Shown here: piece by piece, positions 53,862 through 62,902 of the stretch
How the letters are laid out: the number at the start of each line of letters is the position of its first letter
How positions within the stretch are numbered: the first letter of the stretch is position 1
NCBI GenBank assembly: GCA_030348385.1
Contig: JAUCFP010000006.1
Location: 3,114,501 to 3,178,500, forward strand
Reading direction: 5' to 3'
Origin: Cytobacillus sp. NJ13
GTDB lineage: Bacteria; Bacillota; Bacilli; Bacillales; Cytobacillaceae
DNA length: 64,000 bases
Notes under the pieces: model-generated
Told to the model about the DNA's origin: nothing
The model's input: only the letters and a program-made list of their open reading frames with translations
Database searches by the model: none
Translations under genes and position numbers: made by a program

Positions 53862-55289
53862 CTATCTTTTCTGAATTTCCTGCTGCAATAATTTGTTGAC
53901 AAGCGGCGGGTTGGCCTGTCCTTTTGTGGCTTTCATGATTTGGCCGACAAGGAAGCCGATCGCTTTTTGTTTTCCATTTTTGAAATCCTCGATCGATTGC
54001 GGATTCGCATCAAGCGTTTCTCCGATAATCTTAAGAAGTGCACCTTCGTCCGAAATTTGGACAAGGCCTTTTTCTTTTACGATTGTTTCTGGATCTCCGC
54101 CATTTTCAACCAGTTCTTTGAAGACGGTTTTGGCAATTTTGGAAGAGATGGTGCCGTTTTCGATCAGTTTAATCATGCCGGCAAGTCCCTCTGGAGTCAG
54201 AGCTATATCGTTTAGCTCTTTTTGTTCAGCATTCAGGTATGCCGACAGCTCACCCATCACCCAGTTAGAAGCCTGCTTTGCGTCAGCTCCTGCTTGGACA
54301 GCCGCTTCAAAGAAATCGGATGTTTCTTTTGTGACTGTCAGGACAGCTGCATCATAAGCAGGAAGCCCGAGTTCTTCAATATAGCGGTTCTTTCTTTGGT
54401 CCGGAAGCTCAGGAATCTCAGCACGAATGCGCTCTTTCCACTCTTCATCAATATGGATATCAAGCAAATCAGGCTCAGGAAAATAACGATAATCATCCGA
54501 ACCCTCTTTTACCCTCATTAGAATGGTTGTATTGGTTGCTTCATCATAGCGCAACGTTTCCTGCTGGATTGTACCGCCTGAACTTAGAATCTCTTCCTGC
54601 CGCTTTTCCTCGTACTCCAGTCCTTTGCGGACAAAGTTAAAGGAGTTCAGGTTCTTAAGCTCTGTCTTTGTGCCAAATTCCTCCTGGCCGACAGGACGAA
54701 GGGAGATATTCGCATCACAGCGAAGTGAACCCTCCTCCATTTTACAGTCAGAAACGCCTGTATACTGGATGATGGACTTTAGTTTCTCCAGATATGCATA
54801 TGCTTCATTTGGCGTGCGGATATCCGGCTCAGATACAATCTCGATCAGCGGTGTACCCTGGCGGTTATAGTCTACAAGAGAATATCCTTTAGCATGAGAC
54901 AGTTTTCCTGCATCTTCTTCAAGATGGATCCGCGTAATCCCGATTTTTTTCTTATAGCCGTCGACTTCGATCTCAATCCAGCCATGCTCGCCAATTGGCT
55001 TATCGAATTGCGAAATCTGGTAGGCTTTTGGGTTATCCGGGTAAAAATAATTCTTCCGGTCAAATTTTGTAACAGGTGCGATTTCACAATTCAGTGCCAT
55101 CGCAGCTTTCATTCCGAATTCAACTGCCTTTTTATTAATGACAGGAAGCACTCCAGGGTAGCCGAGATCGACGACCGTTGTGTTTGAGTTGGGCTCAGCT
55201 CCAAAATGGTTTGGGCTGGCCGAGAATATTTTTGAATCTGTTTTTAGCTCTACGTGTACTTCAAGTCCGATAACCGTTTCGTATTTCAT
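53862..55289 (-). CDS. gatB: Aspartyl/glutamyl-tRNA amidotransferase subunit B
   Basis: 475 aa GatB, which binds misacylated Glu-tRNA-Gln or Asp-tRNA-Asn and activates the side chain for amidation. It begins [16 protein letters not shown]. GatB kinase-like core blocks are [32 protein letters not shown] and [12 protein letters not shown]; the C-terminal YqeY-like tail ends [14 protein letters not shown]. The third gene of gatC-gatA-gatB, 12 bp after gatA, with a terminator following. Confidence 0.97.
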   Translation of the reverse strand: MKYETVIGLEVHVELKTDSKIFSASPNHFGAEPNSNTTVVDLGYPGVLPVINKKAVEFGMKAAMALNCEIAPVTKFDRKNYFYPDNPKAYQISQFDKPIGEHGWIEIEVDGYKKKIGITRIHLEEDAGKLSHAKGYSLVDYNRQGTPLIEIVSEPDIRTPNEAYAYLEKLKSIIQYTGVSDCKMEEGSLRCDANISLRPVGQEEFGTKTELKNLNSFNFVRKGLEYEEKRQEEILSSGGTIQQETLRYDEATNTTILMRVKEGSDDYRYFPEPDLLDIHIDEEWKERIRAEIPELPDQRKNRYIEELGLPAYDAAVLTVTKETSDFFEAAVQAGADAKQASNWVMGELSAYLNAEQKELNDIALTPEGLAGMIKLIENGTISSKIAKTVFKELVENGGDPETIVKEKGLVQISDEGALLKIIGETLDANPQSIEDFKNGKQKAIGFLVGQIMKATKGQANPPLVNKLLQQEIQKR

Positions 55290-55301
55290 GAATTTCCCCC
55301 C

Positions 55302-56762
55302 TTACAGTCCCGGTTTTTGCTTATGGAATTCTGTAGCCTGCTCAAAAGCATGCGCTACGCGGTAAACAGTGCTTTCATCAAAATGCTTTCCGATAATCTG
55401 AAGGCCAAGCGGCAATCCATCCGCGAATCCGCAAGGTACGCTGATTCCAGGCACCCCGGCAAGGTTTACTGGAATTGTCAGAATATCGTTTGCGTACATA
55501 GTCAGCGGATCAGACGTATTTTCACCAATCTTAAAGGCAGGAGTTGGTGCTGTCGGTCCAATAATGACATCATATTTTTCAAAAACATTTTCAAAGTCTT
55601 GTTTAATCAGAGTACGAACCTTTTGTGCCTTTTTATAGTAAGCATCATAATAGCCTGAACTTAAGGCGAATGTCCCAAGCATGATGCGGCGTTTCACTTC
55701 ATCACCGAAGCCTTCTGCACGAGTCTTTTTGTATAAATCGATTAAATTCTCAGGATCAGCTGTTCTATAGCCATAGCGTACGCCATCAAAGCGCGCCAGG
55801 TTTGCCGATGCCTCAGAGGAGGACAGCAGATAATACGTTGCCAGTGCATATTTCGAATGCGGCAGGGAAACTTCCTCCCATGTTGCCCCAAGTTTTTCTA
55901 ACACTTTCAGGGCGTCCAGTACTGACTGGCGCACCTCTTCATTTACACCTTCAGCCAAATACTCTTTCGGAACGGCAATTCTCAGCCCCTTTACATCCCC
56001 AGTCAGGCTTTCCGCATAGCTTGGGACCTCAACATTTGCTGAAGTAGAATCCATAGGATCCACACCTGAAATTGCCTGAAGCAGATATGCGTTATCTTCA
56101 ACCGTCCGTGTAATTGGCCCGATTTGATCCAGAGATGAGGCAAACGCAATCAGTCCGAATCTTGATACTGTTCCATATGTAGGCTTTAACCCAACAACTC
56201 CGCAATAAGAAGCAGGCTGTCTGATTGAGCCGCCTGTGTCTGATCCAAGAGAAAATAAAACTTCACCGGCCGCAACAGATGCAGCAGAGCCGCCGGAAGA
56301 TCCCCCGGGAACTCTTTCTAAATTCCAGGGATTTCGGGTTACTTGAAAGCCTGAGTTTTCATTGGATGATCCCATTGCAAATTCATCCATATTCAGTTTA
56401 CCGATTGTAATGGTTTCAGCATTATGTAATTTGGATGCAGCAGTCGCATCATAAATCGGATCAAAATTTTCAAGGATTTTACTCGCACTGGTTGTGCGCA
56501 GCCCCTTCGTTACGATGTTATCCTTCACACCGATTGGCATACCGAACAAAAGGCCTTTCGCTTCGTCCGTTCCAATTTTCCCATCCATTCTTTTAGCTGC
56601 TTCACGGGCTCTTTCTTCATCAAGCGTCAAGAAAGCCTGTACTTTGTCTTCTACTTCACCGATTCGCTTGTACGATTCGCTGACAAGATCGGTAACCGTG
56701 ATTTCTTTCTTATGTAAAAGCTGATGAAGTTCCGATACCTTATGGTCAAATAAACTCACCAT
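55302..56762 (-). CDS. gatA: Aspartyl/glutamyl-tRNA amidotransferase subunit A
   Basis: 486 aa amidase-signature enzyme releasing ammonia from glutamine. The catalytic Lys80 - cis-Ser155 - Ser179 triad is visible in [29 protein letters not shown] and [11 protein letters not shown]. The start at 56762 (MVSLFDHK) follows GGGAGGGG and matches other GatA N-termini. It lies 10 bp after gatC. Confidence 0.97.
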   Translation of the reverse strand: MVSLFDHKVSELHQLLHKKEITVTDLVSESYKRIGEVEDKVQAFLTLDEERAREAAKRMDGKIGTDEAKGLLFGMPIGVKDNIVTKGLRTTSASKILENFDPIYDATAASKLHNAETITIGKLNMDEFAMGSSNENSGFQVTRNPWNLERVPGGSSGGSAASVAAGEVLFSLGSDTGGSIRQPASYCGVVGLKPTYGTVSRFGLIAFASSLDQIGPITRTVEDNAYLLQAISGVDPMDSTSANVEVPSYAESLTGDVKGLRIAVPKEYLAEGVNEEVRQSVLDALKVLEKLGATWEEVSLPHSKYALATYYLLSSSEASANLARFDGVRYGYRTADPENLIDLYKKTRAEGFGDEVKRRIMLGTFALSSGYYDAYYKKAQKVRTLIKQDFENVFEKYDVIIGPTAPTPAFKIGENTSDPLTMYANDILTIPVNLAGVPGISVPCGFADGLPLGLQIIGKHFDESTVYRVAHAFEQATEFHKQKPGL

Positions 56763-56772
56763 TTTCCCCTCC

Positions 56773-57063
56773 CTATTCAATAATAGACGGCACTTTTATA
56801 TAGCCATCCTGATGTTCCGGCGCATTTTTCAGAACTTCTTCCTGTGGAAGCCCCTTATTCGCCTTATCTTCTCTCAATACATTCTTCATATCAAGAACAT
56901 GGGATGTTGGTTCAACATGATCTGTATCAAGCTCATTCAGCAGCTCGGCAAATGAAATCATCTTGTCCAGCTGTTCGGTATAAGCAACAGCTTCTTCCTC
57001 AGTCATAGCAAGCCGCGCCAAGTGTGCAACATGCTTAACCTGATCTATTGAAATTCTCGACAT
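56773..57063 (-). CDS. gatC: Aspartyl/glutamyl-tRNA amidotransferase subunit C
   Basis: 96 aa, the length of B. subtilis GatC. It reads [20 protein letters not shown], then the typical [19 protein letters not shown] and [11 protein letters not shown]. It wraps between GatA and GatB and stabilises them. The start at 57063 has GGAGGTGG upstream. Confidence 0.96.
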   Translation of the reverse strand: MSRISIDQVKHVAHLARLAMTEEEAVAYTEQLDKMISFAELLNELDTDHVEPTSHVLDMKNVLREDKANKGLPQEEVLKNAPEHQDGYIKVPSIIE

Positions 57064-57283
57064 TAATGCCACCTCCAAAAATTGAATACTGTCAATGCAC
57101 AATTATTATGATCATACCAAACTTTCACGCGTTAAAGCAATACGCGCACACCAGCTGGTTCAGCAATCTTCTGCTTATTTTACCATGAGTTCAGTGAATT
57201 GTGTGTTTGCTTCTCTTTTTAAAGGATAAATGAAAAGCGAAACCGAATAAATGGGGATGCGAATAAGTACAGGAGGTGCGATT

Positions 57284-57640
57284 ATGGAATTTTTCCGATT
57301 TGATTTGGATGTCAGCAGGGAAATTGCTCAATTCAGCAGCCACAATGCCAGTATCACCCCGATTATCAGGAACAAAACTGCTGCAGTTGGGTGTATCCAC
57401 TTGAAGGATAATAGTGTTTTAGGCATGCATCCGGCACCTTGTCCCCAGCTATTTCTCATCGTTGACGGCGAAGGATGGGTTAAAACTGCTGGCGGTGAGC
57501 AAATTGCAATCCAAAAAGGAACCGCTGTTTATTGGTCTGAAGGCGAGGAACATGAATCAGGCTCTTACCTCGGCATGACTGCAATTGTGATTGAAGGTCC
57601 TGATTTGGATCCGCATCAGTACCTGAAGCCTTTGGGATAG
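57284..57640 (+). CDS. Cupin-domain protein
   Basis: 118 aa single cupin barrel. PQLFLIVDGEGWVKTAGGEQIAIQKG is the first cupin motif and VYWSEGEEHESGS the second, with few of the usual metal-binding His (one in the second motif, GMHP before the first). It may therefore not bind metal in the usual way. Ligand unknown. The start at 57284 has AGGAGG 7 nt upstream. It is divergent from gatCAB. Confidence 0.8.
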   Translation: MEFFRFDLDVSREIAQFSSHNASITPIIRNKTAAVGCIHLKDNSVLGMHPAPCPQLFLIVDGEGWVKTAGGEQIAIQKGTAVYWSEGEEHESGSYLGMTAIVIEGPDLDPHQYLKPLG

Positions 57641-57650
57641 AAAGCGGAAC

Positions 57651-57735
57651 AATTGGCATTGGCGGGTAAATGCTGAAGTTTGGCGGTATCTTATTAAATT
57701 TGGCCGATAAGCTCAGCATTTCGGCCGGTATTGTA
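57651..57735. repeat. Phased 20-21 bp intergenic array (locus E)
   Basis: Units TTGGCSGRTAA with the GGC at 57661, 57682, 57702 and 57723, spacings of 21, 20 and 21 bp. It lies between the cupin gene and the yueI terminator. Confidence 0.65.
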
Positions 57736-57745
57736 ATGCTTTCCC

Positions 57746-57780
57746 CCAAAAATGGAGCAGCGCCGAAGACGCTGCTCATT
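57746..57780 (-). terminator. Intrinsic terminator of yueI
   Basis: GAGCAGCG/CGCTGCTC stem with ATTTTTG on the minus strand; it overlaps the stop codon. Confidence 0.78.
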
Positions 57781-58225
57781 TCCGCTTGAATAGTTTGGCA
57801 AATAGGCCGCCCTTTTTTTCTTTTTTTGCTTCTGCTTTGACTGTTTTCCTCTCCACAAAAATTTCCGGTTTATCAATCGCATAGTCATAGGCAAGAACCA
57901 GCCCGTTCTCCGAATTATGCTCCTTGTTGGTGACAATTGTATAGTCAACCTTATAGGCTGAAGCCAGTTTTATATATTTTGATAAATAGGAGTAGCTCAT
58001 ATTCCCATTCAGATAAAGATGAGCCTTGCTGTTGGCTTTAAGGGCCTCTTCCACCTGCGGATAGATTCCATCTTCTCTCATCTGCGGCTGCTTCAAGGCA
58101 ATGACCACTCTCTCCCGAAGAGAGCCAAGAAACTTGCGGCGCTCATCAGGCTTGGTCTGTTTTTGTCCATGAATCCCCTGTTGAAGATAATCATCTATAT
58201 TTTCAGCCAATTGTACATCCTCCAT
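57776..58225 (-). CDS. yueI: YueI family protein (DUF1694)
   Basis: 149 aa. The typical start ENIDDYLQQGIHGQKQTKPDERRKFLGSLRERVVIAL and the later LYLNGNMSYSYLSKYIKLASAY match the YueI/DUF1694 family, whose function is unknown. The C-terminal tail is basic (AEAKKEKKGGLFAKLFKRK). In B. subtilis yueI neighbours yueJ (pncA); here aceA and putP lie between the two. Confidence 0.88.
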   Translation of the reverse strand: MEDVQLAENIDDYLQQGIHGQKQTKPDERRKFLGSLRERVVIALKQPQMREDGIYPQVEEALKANSKAHLYLNGNMSYSYLSKYIKLASAYKVDYTIVTNKEHNSENGLVLAYDYAIDKPEIFVERKTVKAEAKKEKKGGLFAKLFKRK

Positions 58226-58333
58226 CCTTATATGACCTCAATGCTTTCATTGTATTCAGTATTACGCCCTATTTCAAATTTTGCCTATATAATATGTATG
58301 TTTTTGCAGCATGTACTGTGCTTGCCTTTAAAG

Positions 58334-58366
58334 CAAAAAATACCTCCCTTCCATGGAAGAGAGGTT
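58334..58366 (-). terminator. Intrinsic terminator of aceA
   Basis: ACCTCTCTTCC/GGAAGGGAGGT stem followed by ATTTTTT on the minus strand. Confidence 0.85.
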
Positions 58367-58417
58367 CAAAATAGGAGAATGTACAGGTAAAAAAATCAAG
58401 TTACAAACGGGTAAAAA

Positions 58418-59707
58418 TTAAGCTTCCTGCTTTTCAGTAAACTGTTCTTCCTCAGTGGATCCCTTTAAAGCAGTTGTCGAGGAGGTACCTCCAGTAATGA
58501 CCATGGAAACCTGGTCAAAATAGCCGGTACCCACTTCACGCTGATGCCTTGTCGCCGTGTAGCCATGTGTTTCGCTGGCAAACTCGGCCTGCTGCAGTTC
58601 AGAGTACGCAGCCATTCCGCGGTCTTTATAGCCGCGAGCCAATTCAAACATGCTATGGTTTAGCGCATGGAATCCTGCCAAAGTAACAAACTGGAACCTG
58701 TAGCCCATTTTTCCGAGCTCTACCTGGAATTTTGCAATCGTTTCATCATCGAGCTTTTTCTTCCAATTGAATGAAGGAGAGCAATTATACGCTAACAGCT
58801 TGCCGGGGAATTTCTCATGGATTGCTTCAGCAAAGCGTCTCGCTTCATCAAGGTCCGGTTCAGATGTTTCACACCATACCAGGTCTGCATAAGGAGCATA
58901 CGCCAATCCCCGAGCGATCGCTTGGTCAAGCCCAGCCTTTGTACGGAAAAAACCTTCAGGTGTGCGTTCTCCGGTAATGAAAGGTGCATCATAAGGGTCT
59001 ACATCGCTGGTAATTAAGTCTGCAGCGTTGGCATCAGTCCGTGCAACAATGACAGTCGGCACGCCCATAACATCCGCTGCCAATCTTGCAGAAATTAAAT
59101 TCTTAACAGCAGTCTGGGTTGGCAGCAAAACCTTTCCGCCAAGGTGTCCGCATTTCTTCTCAGAAGATAGCTGGTCCTCAAAGTGTACGCCGCCGGCACC
59201 CGATTCAATCATGCCTTTCATAAGTTCAAATACATTAAGCTGGCCGCCGAATCCTGCTTCCGCATCTGCTACAATCGGAGCGAACCAGTCAATGGAATGA
59301 TCGCCTTCCATATGATGAATCTGGTCAGCTCGCTGAAGGGCCTGATTAATTCTTTTTACTACACTCGGAACACTGTTGGCCGGATATAGGCTTTGGTCCG
59401 GGTACATATTTCCGGACAGGTTCGCATCTGCAGCAACCTGCCAGCCGCTTAAGTATATGGCCTTCAGCCCAGCCTTAACCTGCTGGACAGCCTGGTTTCC
59501 CGTTAATGCTCCTAATGCATTGACGAAGTCTTCTTCATTCACAAGCTTCCACAGCTTCTCTGCACCACGGCGCGCTAATGTATGTTCAATATCAATTGAC
59601 CCTCTTAATTTGATGACTTCCTCAGCCGTATACGGTCTTTCTACTCCATTCCAGCGTTCATCCATTTCCCAGCTTTCCTGTAACTGACGCACTCTTTCAT
59701 CTGCCAT
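58418..59707 (-). CDS. aceA: Isocitrate lyase
   Basis: 429 aa. It splits isocitrate into succinate and glyoxylate, the first glyoxylate-shunt step, allowing growth on acetate or fatty acids. The catalytic signature KKCGHLGGK is at 184-192 (Cys186); ADAEAGFGG and [10 protein letters not shown] supply the Mg site. Malate synthase, often adjacent as aceBA, is not in this window. Its upstream region is unusually long and rich in ATAACAG-type repeats, so regulation by a specific DNA-binding protein is likely. AAAGGAGG precedes the ATG. Confidence 0.97.
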   Translation of the reverse strand: MADERVRQLQESWEMDERWNGVERPYTAEEVIKLRGSIDIEHTLARRGAEKLWKLVNEEDFVNALGALTGNQAVQQVKAGLKAIYLSGWQVAADANLSGNMYPDQSLYPANSVPSVVKRINQALQRADQIHHMEGDHSIDWFAPIVADAEAGFGGQLNVFELMKGMIESGAGGVHFEDQLSSEKKCGHLGGKVLLPTQTAVKNLISARLAADVMGVPTVIVARTDANAADLITSDVDPYDAPFITGERTPEGFFRTKAGLDQAIARGLAYAPYADLVWCETSEPDLDEARRFAEAIHEKFPGKLLAYNCSPSFNWKKKLDDETIAKFQVELGKMGYRFQFVTLAGFHALNHSMFELARGYKDRGMAAYSELQQAEFASETHGYTATRHQREVGTGYFDQVSMVITGGTSSTTALKGSTEEEQFTEKQEA

Positions 59708-59776
59708 TTGATTAAATCCTCCTTTTAATTTAGAAAATTATCATTTGAGCAAAACCCCAGTTGCAATGCAGTTCTG

Positions 59777-59813
59777 TATCATAACAGATATAAAATTATC
59801 AACTGTTATGATA
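59777..59813. promoter_or_regulatory. Candidate operator in the aceA upstream region
   Basis: Perfect inverted repeat TATCATAACAG - 15 bp - CTGTTATGATA. Further copies of ATAACAG occur at 59872-59878 and 60006-60012, and TGTTATGATA recurs at 60093-60102 in front of the divergent putP unit. This looks like a regulator-binding cluster shared by both directions. Confidence 0.5.
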
Positions 59814-60237
59814 TAAATCTAAGTTGTTATAAAACAATTAATTATCTATGTTTTGTATTATATAACAGAGAATTCTTAATGGGAACCCCTTTTTAAAAAA
59901 ATTTTCAAAATTTACCGCTAATTCTCTAATCTATCCAATAAAACTGCTCTTTTCGCCAACTTAATTTTATAAATTTGGATGAATAGATATGTTGATATAT
60001 GTGAAATAACAGAAAATTAATGCGAAATAGCGTATTTTTATACAATTATATCTTTATAGTTTTTAAGATTTTTTGTCCCTCAACCTTTATTATGTTATGA
60101 TAATAAACGTCTTTTCAAAGTGGACCATTCCCCAAACTGATTTTTCCACAAACACAAAACTGTATGTTACTGTATAAAAGGAACTTTTCTCACGTATGGT
60201 TTAATGGGGACACTAATAGAAAAACGGAGGTGAACAT
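59814..60237. other. AT-rich divergent region aceA / putP
   Basis: No gene. Besides the ATAACAG-type sites it contains TTGTTATAAAACAA (59824-59837) and an AT-rich stretch. GTTACTGTATAAAA near 60167 may be part of the putP promoter. Confidence 0.4.
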
Positions 60238-60342
60238 ATGGATTTCACTATAGCGACGTGGCTTTGGCTTCTTGTTCCAATGCCATTATTAATTGTATTT
60301 TCAGGTATATCTCTATTTACTGAAAGAGGAGAGGATAAATAA
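60238..60342 (+). CDS. Symporter small accessory protein, 34 aa
   Basis: A 34-codon frame with CGGAGGTGAACAT directly before the ATG, ending 2 bp before the putP start. Residues about 7-26 form one membrane helix (TWLWLLVPMPLLIVFSGISL), followed by a short charged tail (TERGEDK). The putP ribosome binding site lies inside its last codons, so the two are translationally coupled. Short membrane proteins of this kind are found in front of sodium/solute symporter genes and are thought to be accessory subunits. Confidence 0.75.
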   Translation: MDFTIATWLWLLVPMPLLIVFSGISLFTERGEDK

Positions 60343-60344
60343 AC

Positions 60345-61814
60345 ATGGATATTAATATACCAACGCTAACATCAATAATAGTCTATCTGGTTGGTATGCT
60401 TCTGATTGGCGTACTTGCTGCCAGAATGACTAAGGATTTATCTGATTATGTGTTAGGAGGAAGGCGTCTGGGACCGGGTGTCGCAGCATTGAGTGCAGGG
60501 GCTTCAGATATGAGTGGATGGCTGATGCTTGGCTTGCCTGGTGCCGTTTATTTAGGAGGTATGGGAGAGATTTGGCTTCCTATAGGGCTCTCAGTCGGCG
60601 CATATCTAAATTGGCAGTTTGTGGCCAAACCACTGCGTGTCTATACAGAGGTAGCAAACGATTCCATTACAGTACCTGGATATTTTGAAAACCGATTCCA
60701 TGATACTTCGAAAATATTGCGCGTTGTATCTGCAATCGTTATTTTAATCTTTTTTACCTTTTATACTTCATCGAGCCTTGTCGGCGGGGCCATTTTATTA
60801 GAAAATTCATTTGGAATGGATTACAAGGTAGCGTTATGGGTCGGAGCAGCTGTTATCCTTTCTTATACAATCTTCGGCGGATTTCTGGCTGCCAGCTGGA
60901 CGGATTTCGTTCAAGGGATTTTAATGTTCCTGGCTATGATTATTATACCGATTGCTGCCATTCAGGAGCTTGGCGGATGGAATGAGACTATGCAGACAAT
61001 TGGGGCTATGGATTCTTCCTATTTAGATGTATATTCCGGTGCCCCTTTTGTTGGAGTAGCTTCACTATTAGCATGGGGATTAGGTTATTTTGGACAGCCG
61101 CATATCCTTGTCCGTTTTATGGGATTAAGATCCACCAATGATGTTCCAAAAGCACGTTTTATTGGTATGACCTGGATGATTGTTTCCTTATTCGGAGCTC
61201 TGTTTGTAGGTTTTGCCGGTATCGCCTATTTTGCAGATGCACCGCTTGCCAATTCTGAAACAGTATTTATCATGTTTTCACAAGTACTATTTAATCCATG
61301 GGTCGCTGGATTTTTATTAGCAGCCATTCTCTCAGCAATCATGAGCACCGTTGACTCTCAATTGCTCGTTTCTTCTAGTGCATTGGCACAGGATTTCTAT
61401 AAATCCATCTTCAGAAGAAATGCTTCCAAAAAGGAAGAAATGATTGTTGGCAGAATTGCTGTACTGGGCATTGCCATTATTGCCATCTTCTTAGGGTATA
61501 ACCCCGAAAGTAAGGTGCTGGAACTTGTCAGTTATGCTTGGGCCGGATTTGGTGCAGCCTTCGGGCCAGTTATCATCCTGAGCCTGTTCTGGAAACGCAT
61601 GACACGGAATGGCGCCCTTGCCGGCATTATTGTTGGTGCCGTAACAGTAATTGTTTGGGCACAGCTTACCGGCGGATTGTTTGATTTGTATGAATTGGCG
61701 CCTGGCTTCCTATTTGCAGGTTTAGCGATCATCATCGTCAGCCTTCTGGATAAGGCACCTTCAAAAGAAGTTCAGGAGCAGTACAATCAATATAAGTCTG
61801 TCCTTAAAAATTAA
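60345..61814 (+). CDS. putP: Sodium/proline symporter PutP
   Basis: 489 aa sodium:solute symporter with about 13 membrane helices. SSF-family blocks are DYVLGGRRLGPGVAALSAGASDMSGWLMLGLPG (sodium-site region), VPGYFENRF, YTIFGGFLAASWTDFVQG, and GLGYFGQPHILVRFMGLRS, diagnostic of proline carriers. It imports proline for nutrition or osmoprotection (B. subtilis PutP/OpuE). rocA, which completes proline and arginine breakdown to glutamate, lies about 1 kb further on. Confidence 0.95.
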   Translation: MDINIPTLTSIIVYLVGMLLIGVLAARMTKDLSDYVLGGRRLGPGVAALSAGASDMSGWLMLGLPGAVYLGGMGEIWLPIGLSVGAYLNWQFVAKPLRVYTEVANDSITVPGYFENRFHDTSKILRVVSAIVILIFFTFYTSSSLVGGAILLENSFGMDYKVALWVGAAVILSYTIFGGFLAASWTDFVQGILMFLAMIIIPIAAIQELGGWNETMQTIGAMDSSYLDVYSGAPFVGVASLLAWGLGYFGQPHILVRFMGLRSTNDVPKARFIGMTWMIVSLFGALFVGFAGIAYFADAPLANSETVFIMFSQVLFNPWVAGFLLAAILSAIMSTVDSQLLVSSSALAQDFYKSIFRRNASKKEEMIVGRIAVLGIAIIAIFLGYNPESKVLELVSYAWAGFGAAFGPVIILSLFWKRMTRNGALAGIIVGAVTVIVWAQLTGGLFDLYELAPGFLFAGLAIIIVSLLDKAPSKEVQEQYNQYKSVLKN

Positions 61815-61819
61815 TTGCA

Positions 61820-61852
61820 GAAACCCTCTTCCTATGTGGAGAGGGTTTTTTG
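61820..61852 (+). terminator. Intrinsic terminator of putP
   Basis: AACCCTCT/AGAGGGTT stem followed by six T. Confidence 0.88.
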
Positions 61853-61940
61853 TATGTAAAACGGTTCTTCAATACAGTTACAGCCTTCAGCTGGCAATCA
61901 ATATTTTGTGTTGCCGGCTTAATTACAAAGCCAGCAATCA

Positions 61941-62492
61941 TTAAATTACTTCTGCTCCAAGGGTCTTTGCAAAATGCCTTAAGGCCCACTCATGGCCCTC
62001 CTGGTCAAATGATGCGACAGCATCTTTATGAATCACTATTTTAAATCCTTTATTATAAGCATCGACTGCCGTATGAAGCACGCAAATGTCGGTACATACA
62101 CCGACCAGATGCACTTCCTCTACACCGCGCTCCCTCAGTTTTATCTCGAGATCGGTTCCTGCAAATGCGGAATATCTTGTTTTATCCATAAAATAAACAT
62201 TCTCAGCTTCCTTGTTCGTTTCATAAACCTCCTGCAGAAACCCATAAAGATTTCTTCCGTCCGTGTTCCTGATATTATGCGGCGGGAATAAATTCGTTTC
62301 TGGGTGATGGATATCCCCTTCATCATGAACATCAATAGCAAAAACAGTGAAATGCCCATTTGCGACAAACTCTTGTGTGAGCTCTGAGATTTTCTTTTCC
62401 AGCAGCTGTCCAGGCATACCGCATGTCAGGGCACCGTCCTCAGCTACAAAATCATTTGTGTAATCGATATTAATCAAAGCTTTGTTTGGCAT
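61941..62492 (-). CDS. pncA: Nicotinamidase / cysteine hydrolase
   Basis: 183 aa isochorismatase-fold hydrolase of the same length as B. subtilis PncA (YueJ). It converts nicotinamide to nicotinate in NAD salvage. The catalytic triad is Asp10 (INIDYTNDF), Lys104 (MDKTRYSAF) and Cys137 (GVCTDICVLHTA). Metal-site residues occur in AIDVHDEGDIHHPE. It is monocistronic here and separated from yueI by aceA and putP. Confidence 0.9.
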   Translation of the reverse strand: MPNKALINIDYTNDFVAEDGALTCGMPGQLLEKKISELTQEFVANGHFTVFAIDVHDEGDIHHPETNLFPPHNIRNTDGRNLYGFLQEVYETNKEAENVYFMDKTRYSAFAGTDLEIKLRERGVEEVHLVGVCTDICVLHTAVDAYNKGFKIVIHKDAVASFDQEGHEWALRHFAKTLGAEVI

Positions 62493-62560
62493 TTTGCATC
62501 ACTCCAATCTAAAGGTCTATTTTCATCATAAACTTTAAAGTGCTGAATATCCAAGAACAA

Positions 62561-62793
62561 AAGCGGAAGCGCCTTGATCAGATGAACTCCAACTAAAAAC
62601 CTCCACGTCCTGTGGCGAACGTTGAAGCCAGCACATCCTGTGCAAGTCCGACAGGCATAAGACGAATCACGCGGGAAACCTCCCAATTACTTTGGTCGGG
62701 CGATGTATCGCTGCCGAAGCATTCCTTGTCCTGATTTCTGGAGTGATTGTGATTGGGCTTATGACCTGAGGGGCTAGGCGCTGGAGCTGGATG
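62561..62793. repeat. Interspersed-repeat-like element
   Basis: About 230 bp between pncA and rocA with inverted ends: AGCGGAAGCGCCT at the left (62562-62574) pairs in 10 of 13 positions with AGGCGCTGGAGCT at the right (62776-62788). Inside are GTCCTGTGG and CATCCTGTGC, GTCCGACAGGCATAAGACG and TTGGTCGGGCG. No gene is visible. Its look and GC-rich ends match interspersed extragenic elements that I recall from Bacillus genomes; only one copy occurs in this window. Confidence 0.6.
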
Positions 62794-62849
62794 CAGATAA
62801 TTTTTCCACAAAGTTATTTGCATCATTATATTTTATAACTTCCTAAACA

Positions 62850-62883
62850 ATAAAAAAGGAACAGCAACCAAGTTGCTGTTCCC
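62850..62883 (-). terminator. Intrinsic terminator of rocA
   Basis: GGAACAGCAAC/GTTGCTGTTCC perfect 11-bp stem followed by six T on the minus strand. Confidence 0.92.
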
Positions 62884-62902
62884 GCCTCCAATCGGAGGTT
62901 TA

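Noticed and set aside
57208..57240. Sigma-B promoter before the cupin gene (GTTTGC-N13-GGATAA)
   Set aside because: The -10 departs from GGGTAT and the match is no better than chance in AT-rich DNA.
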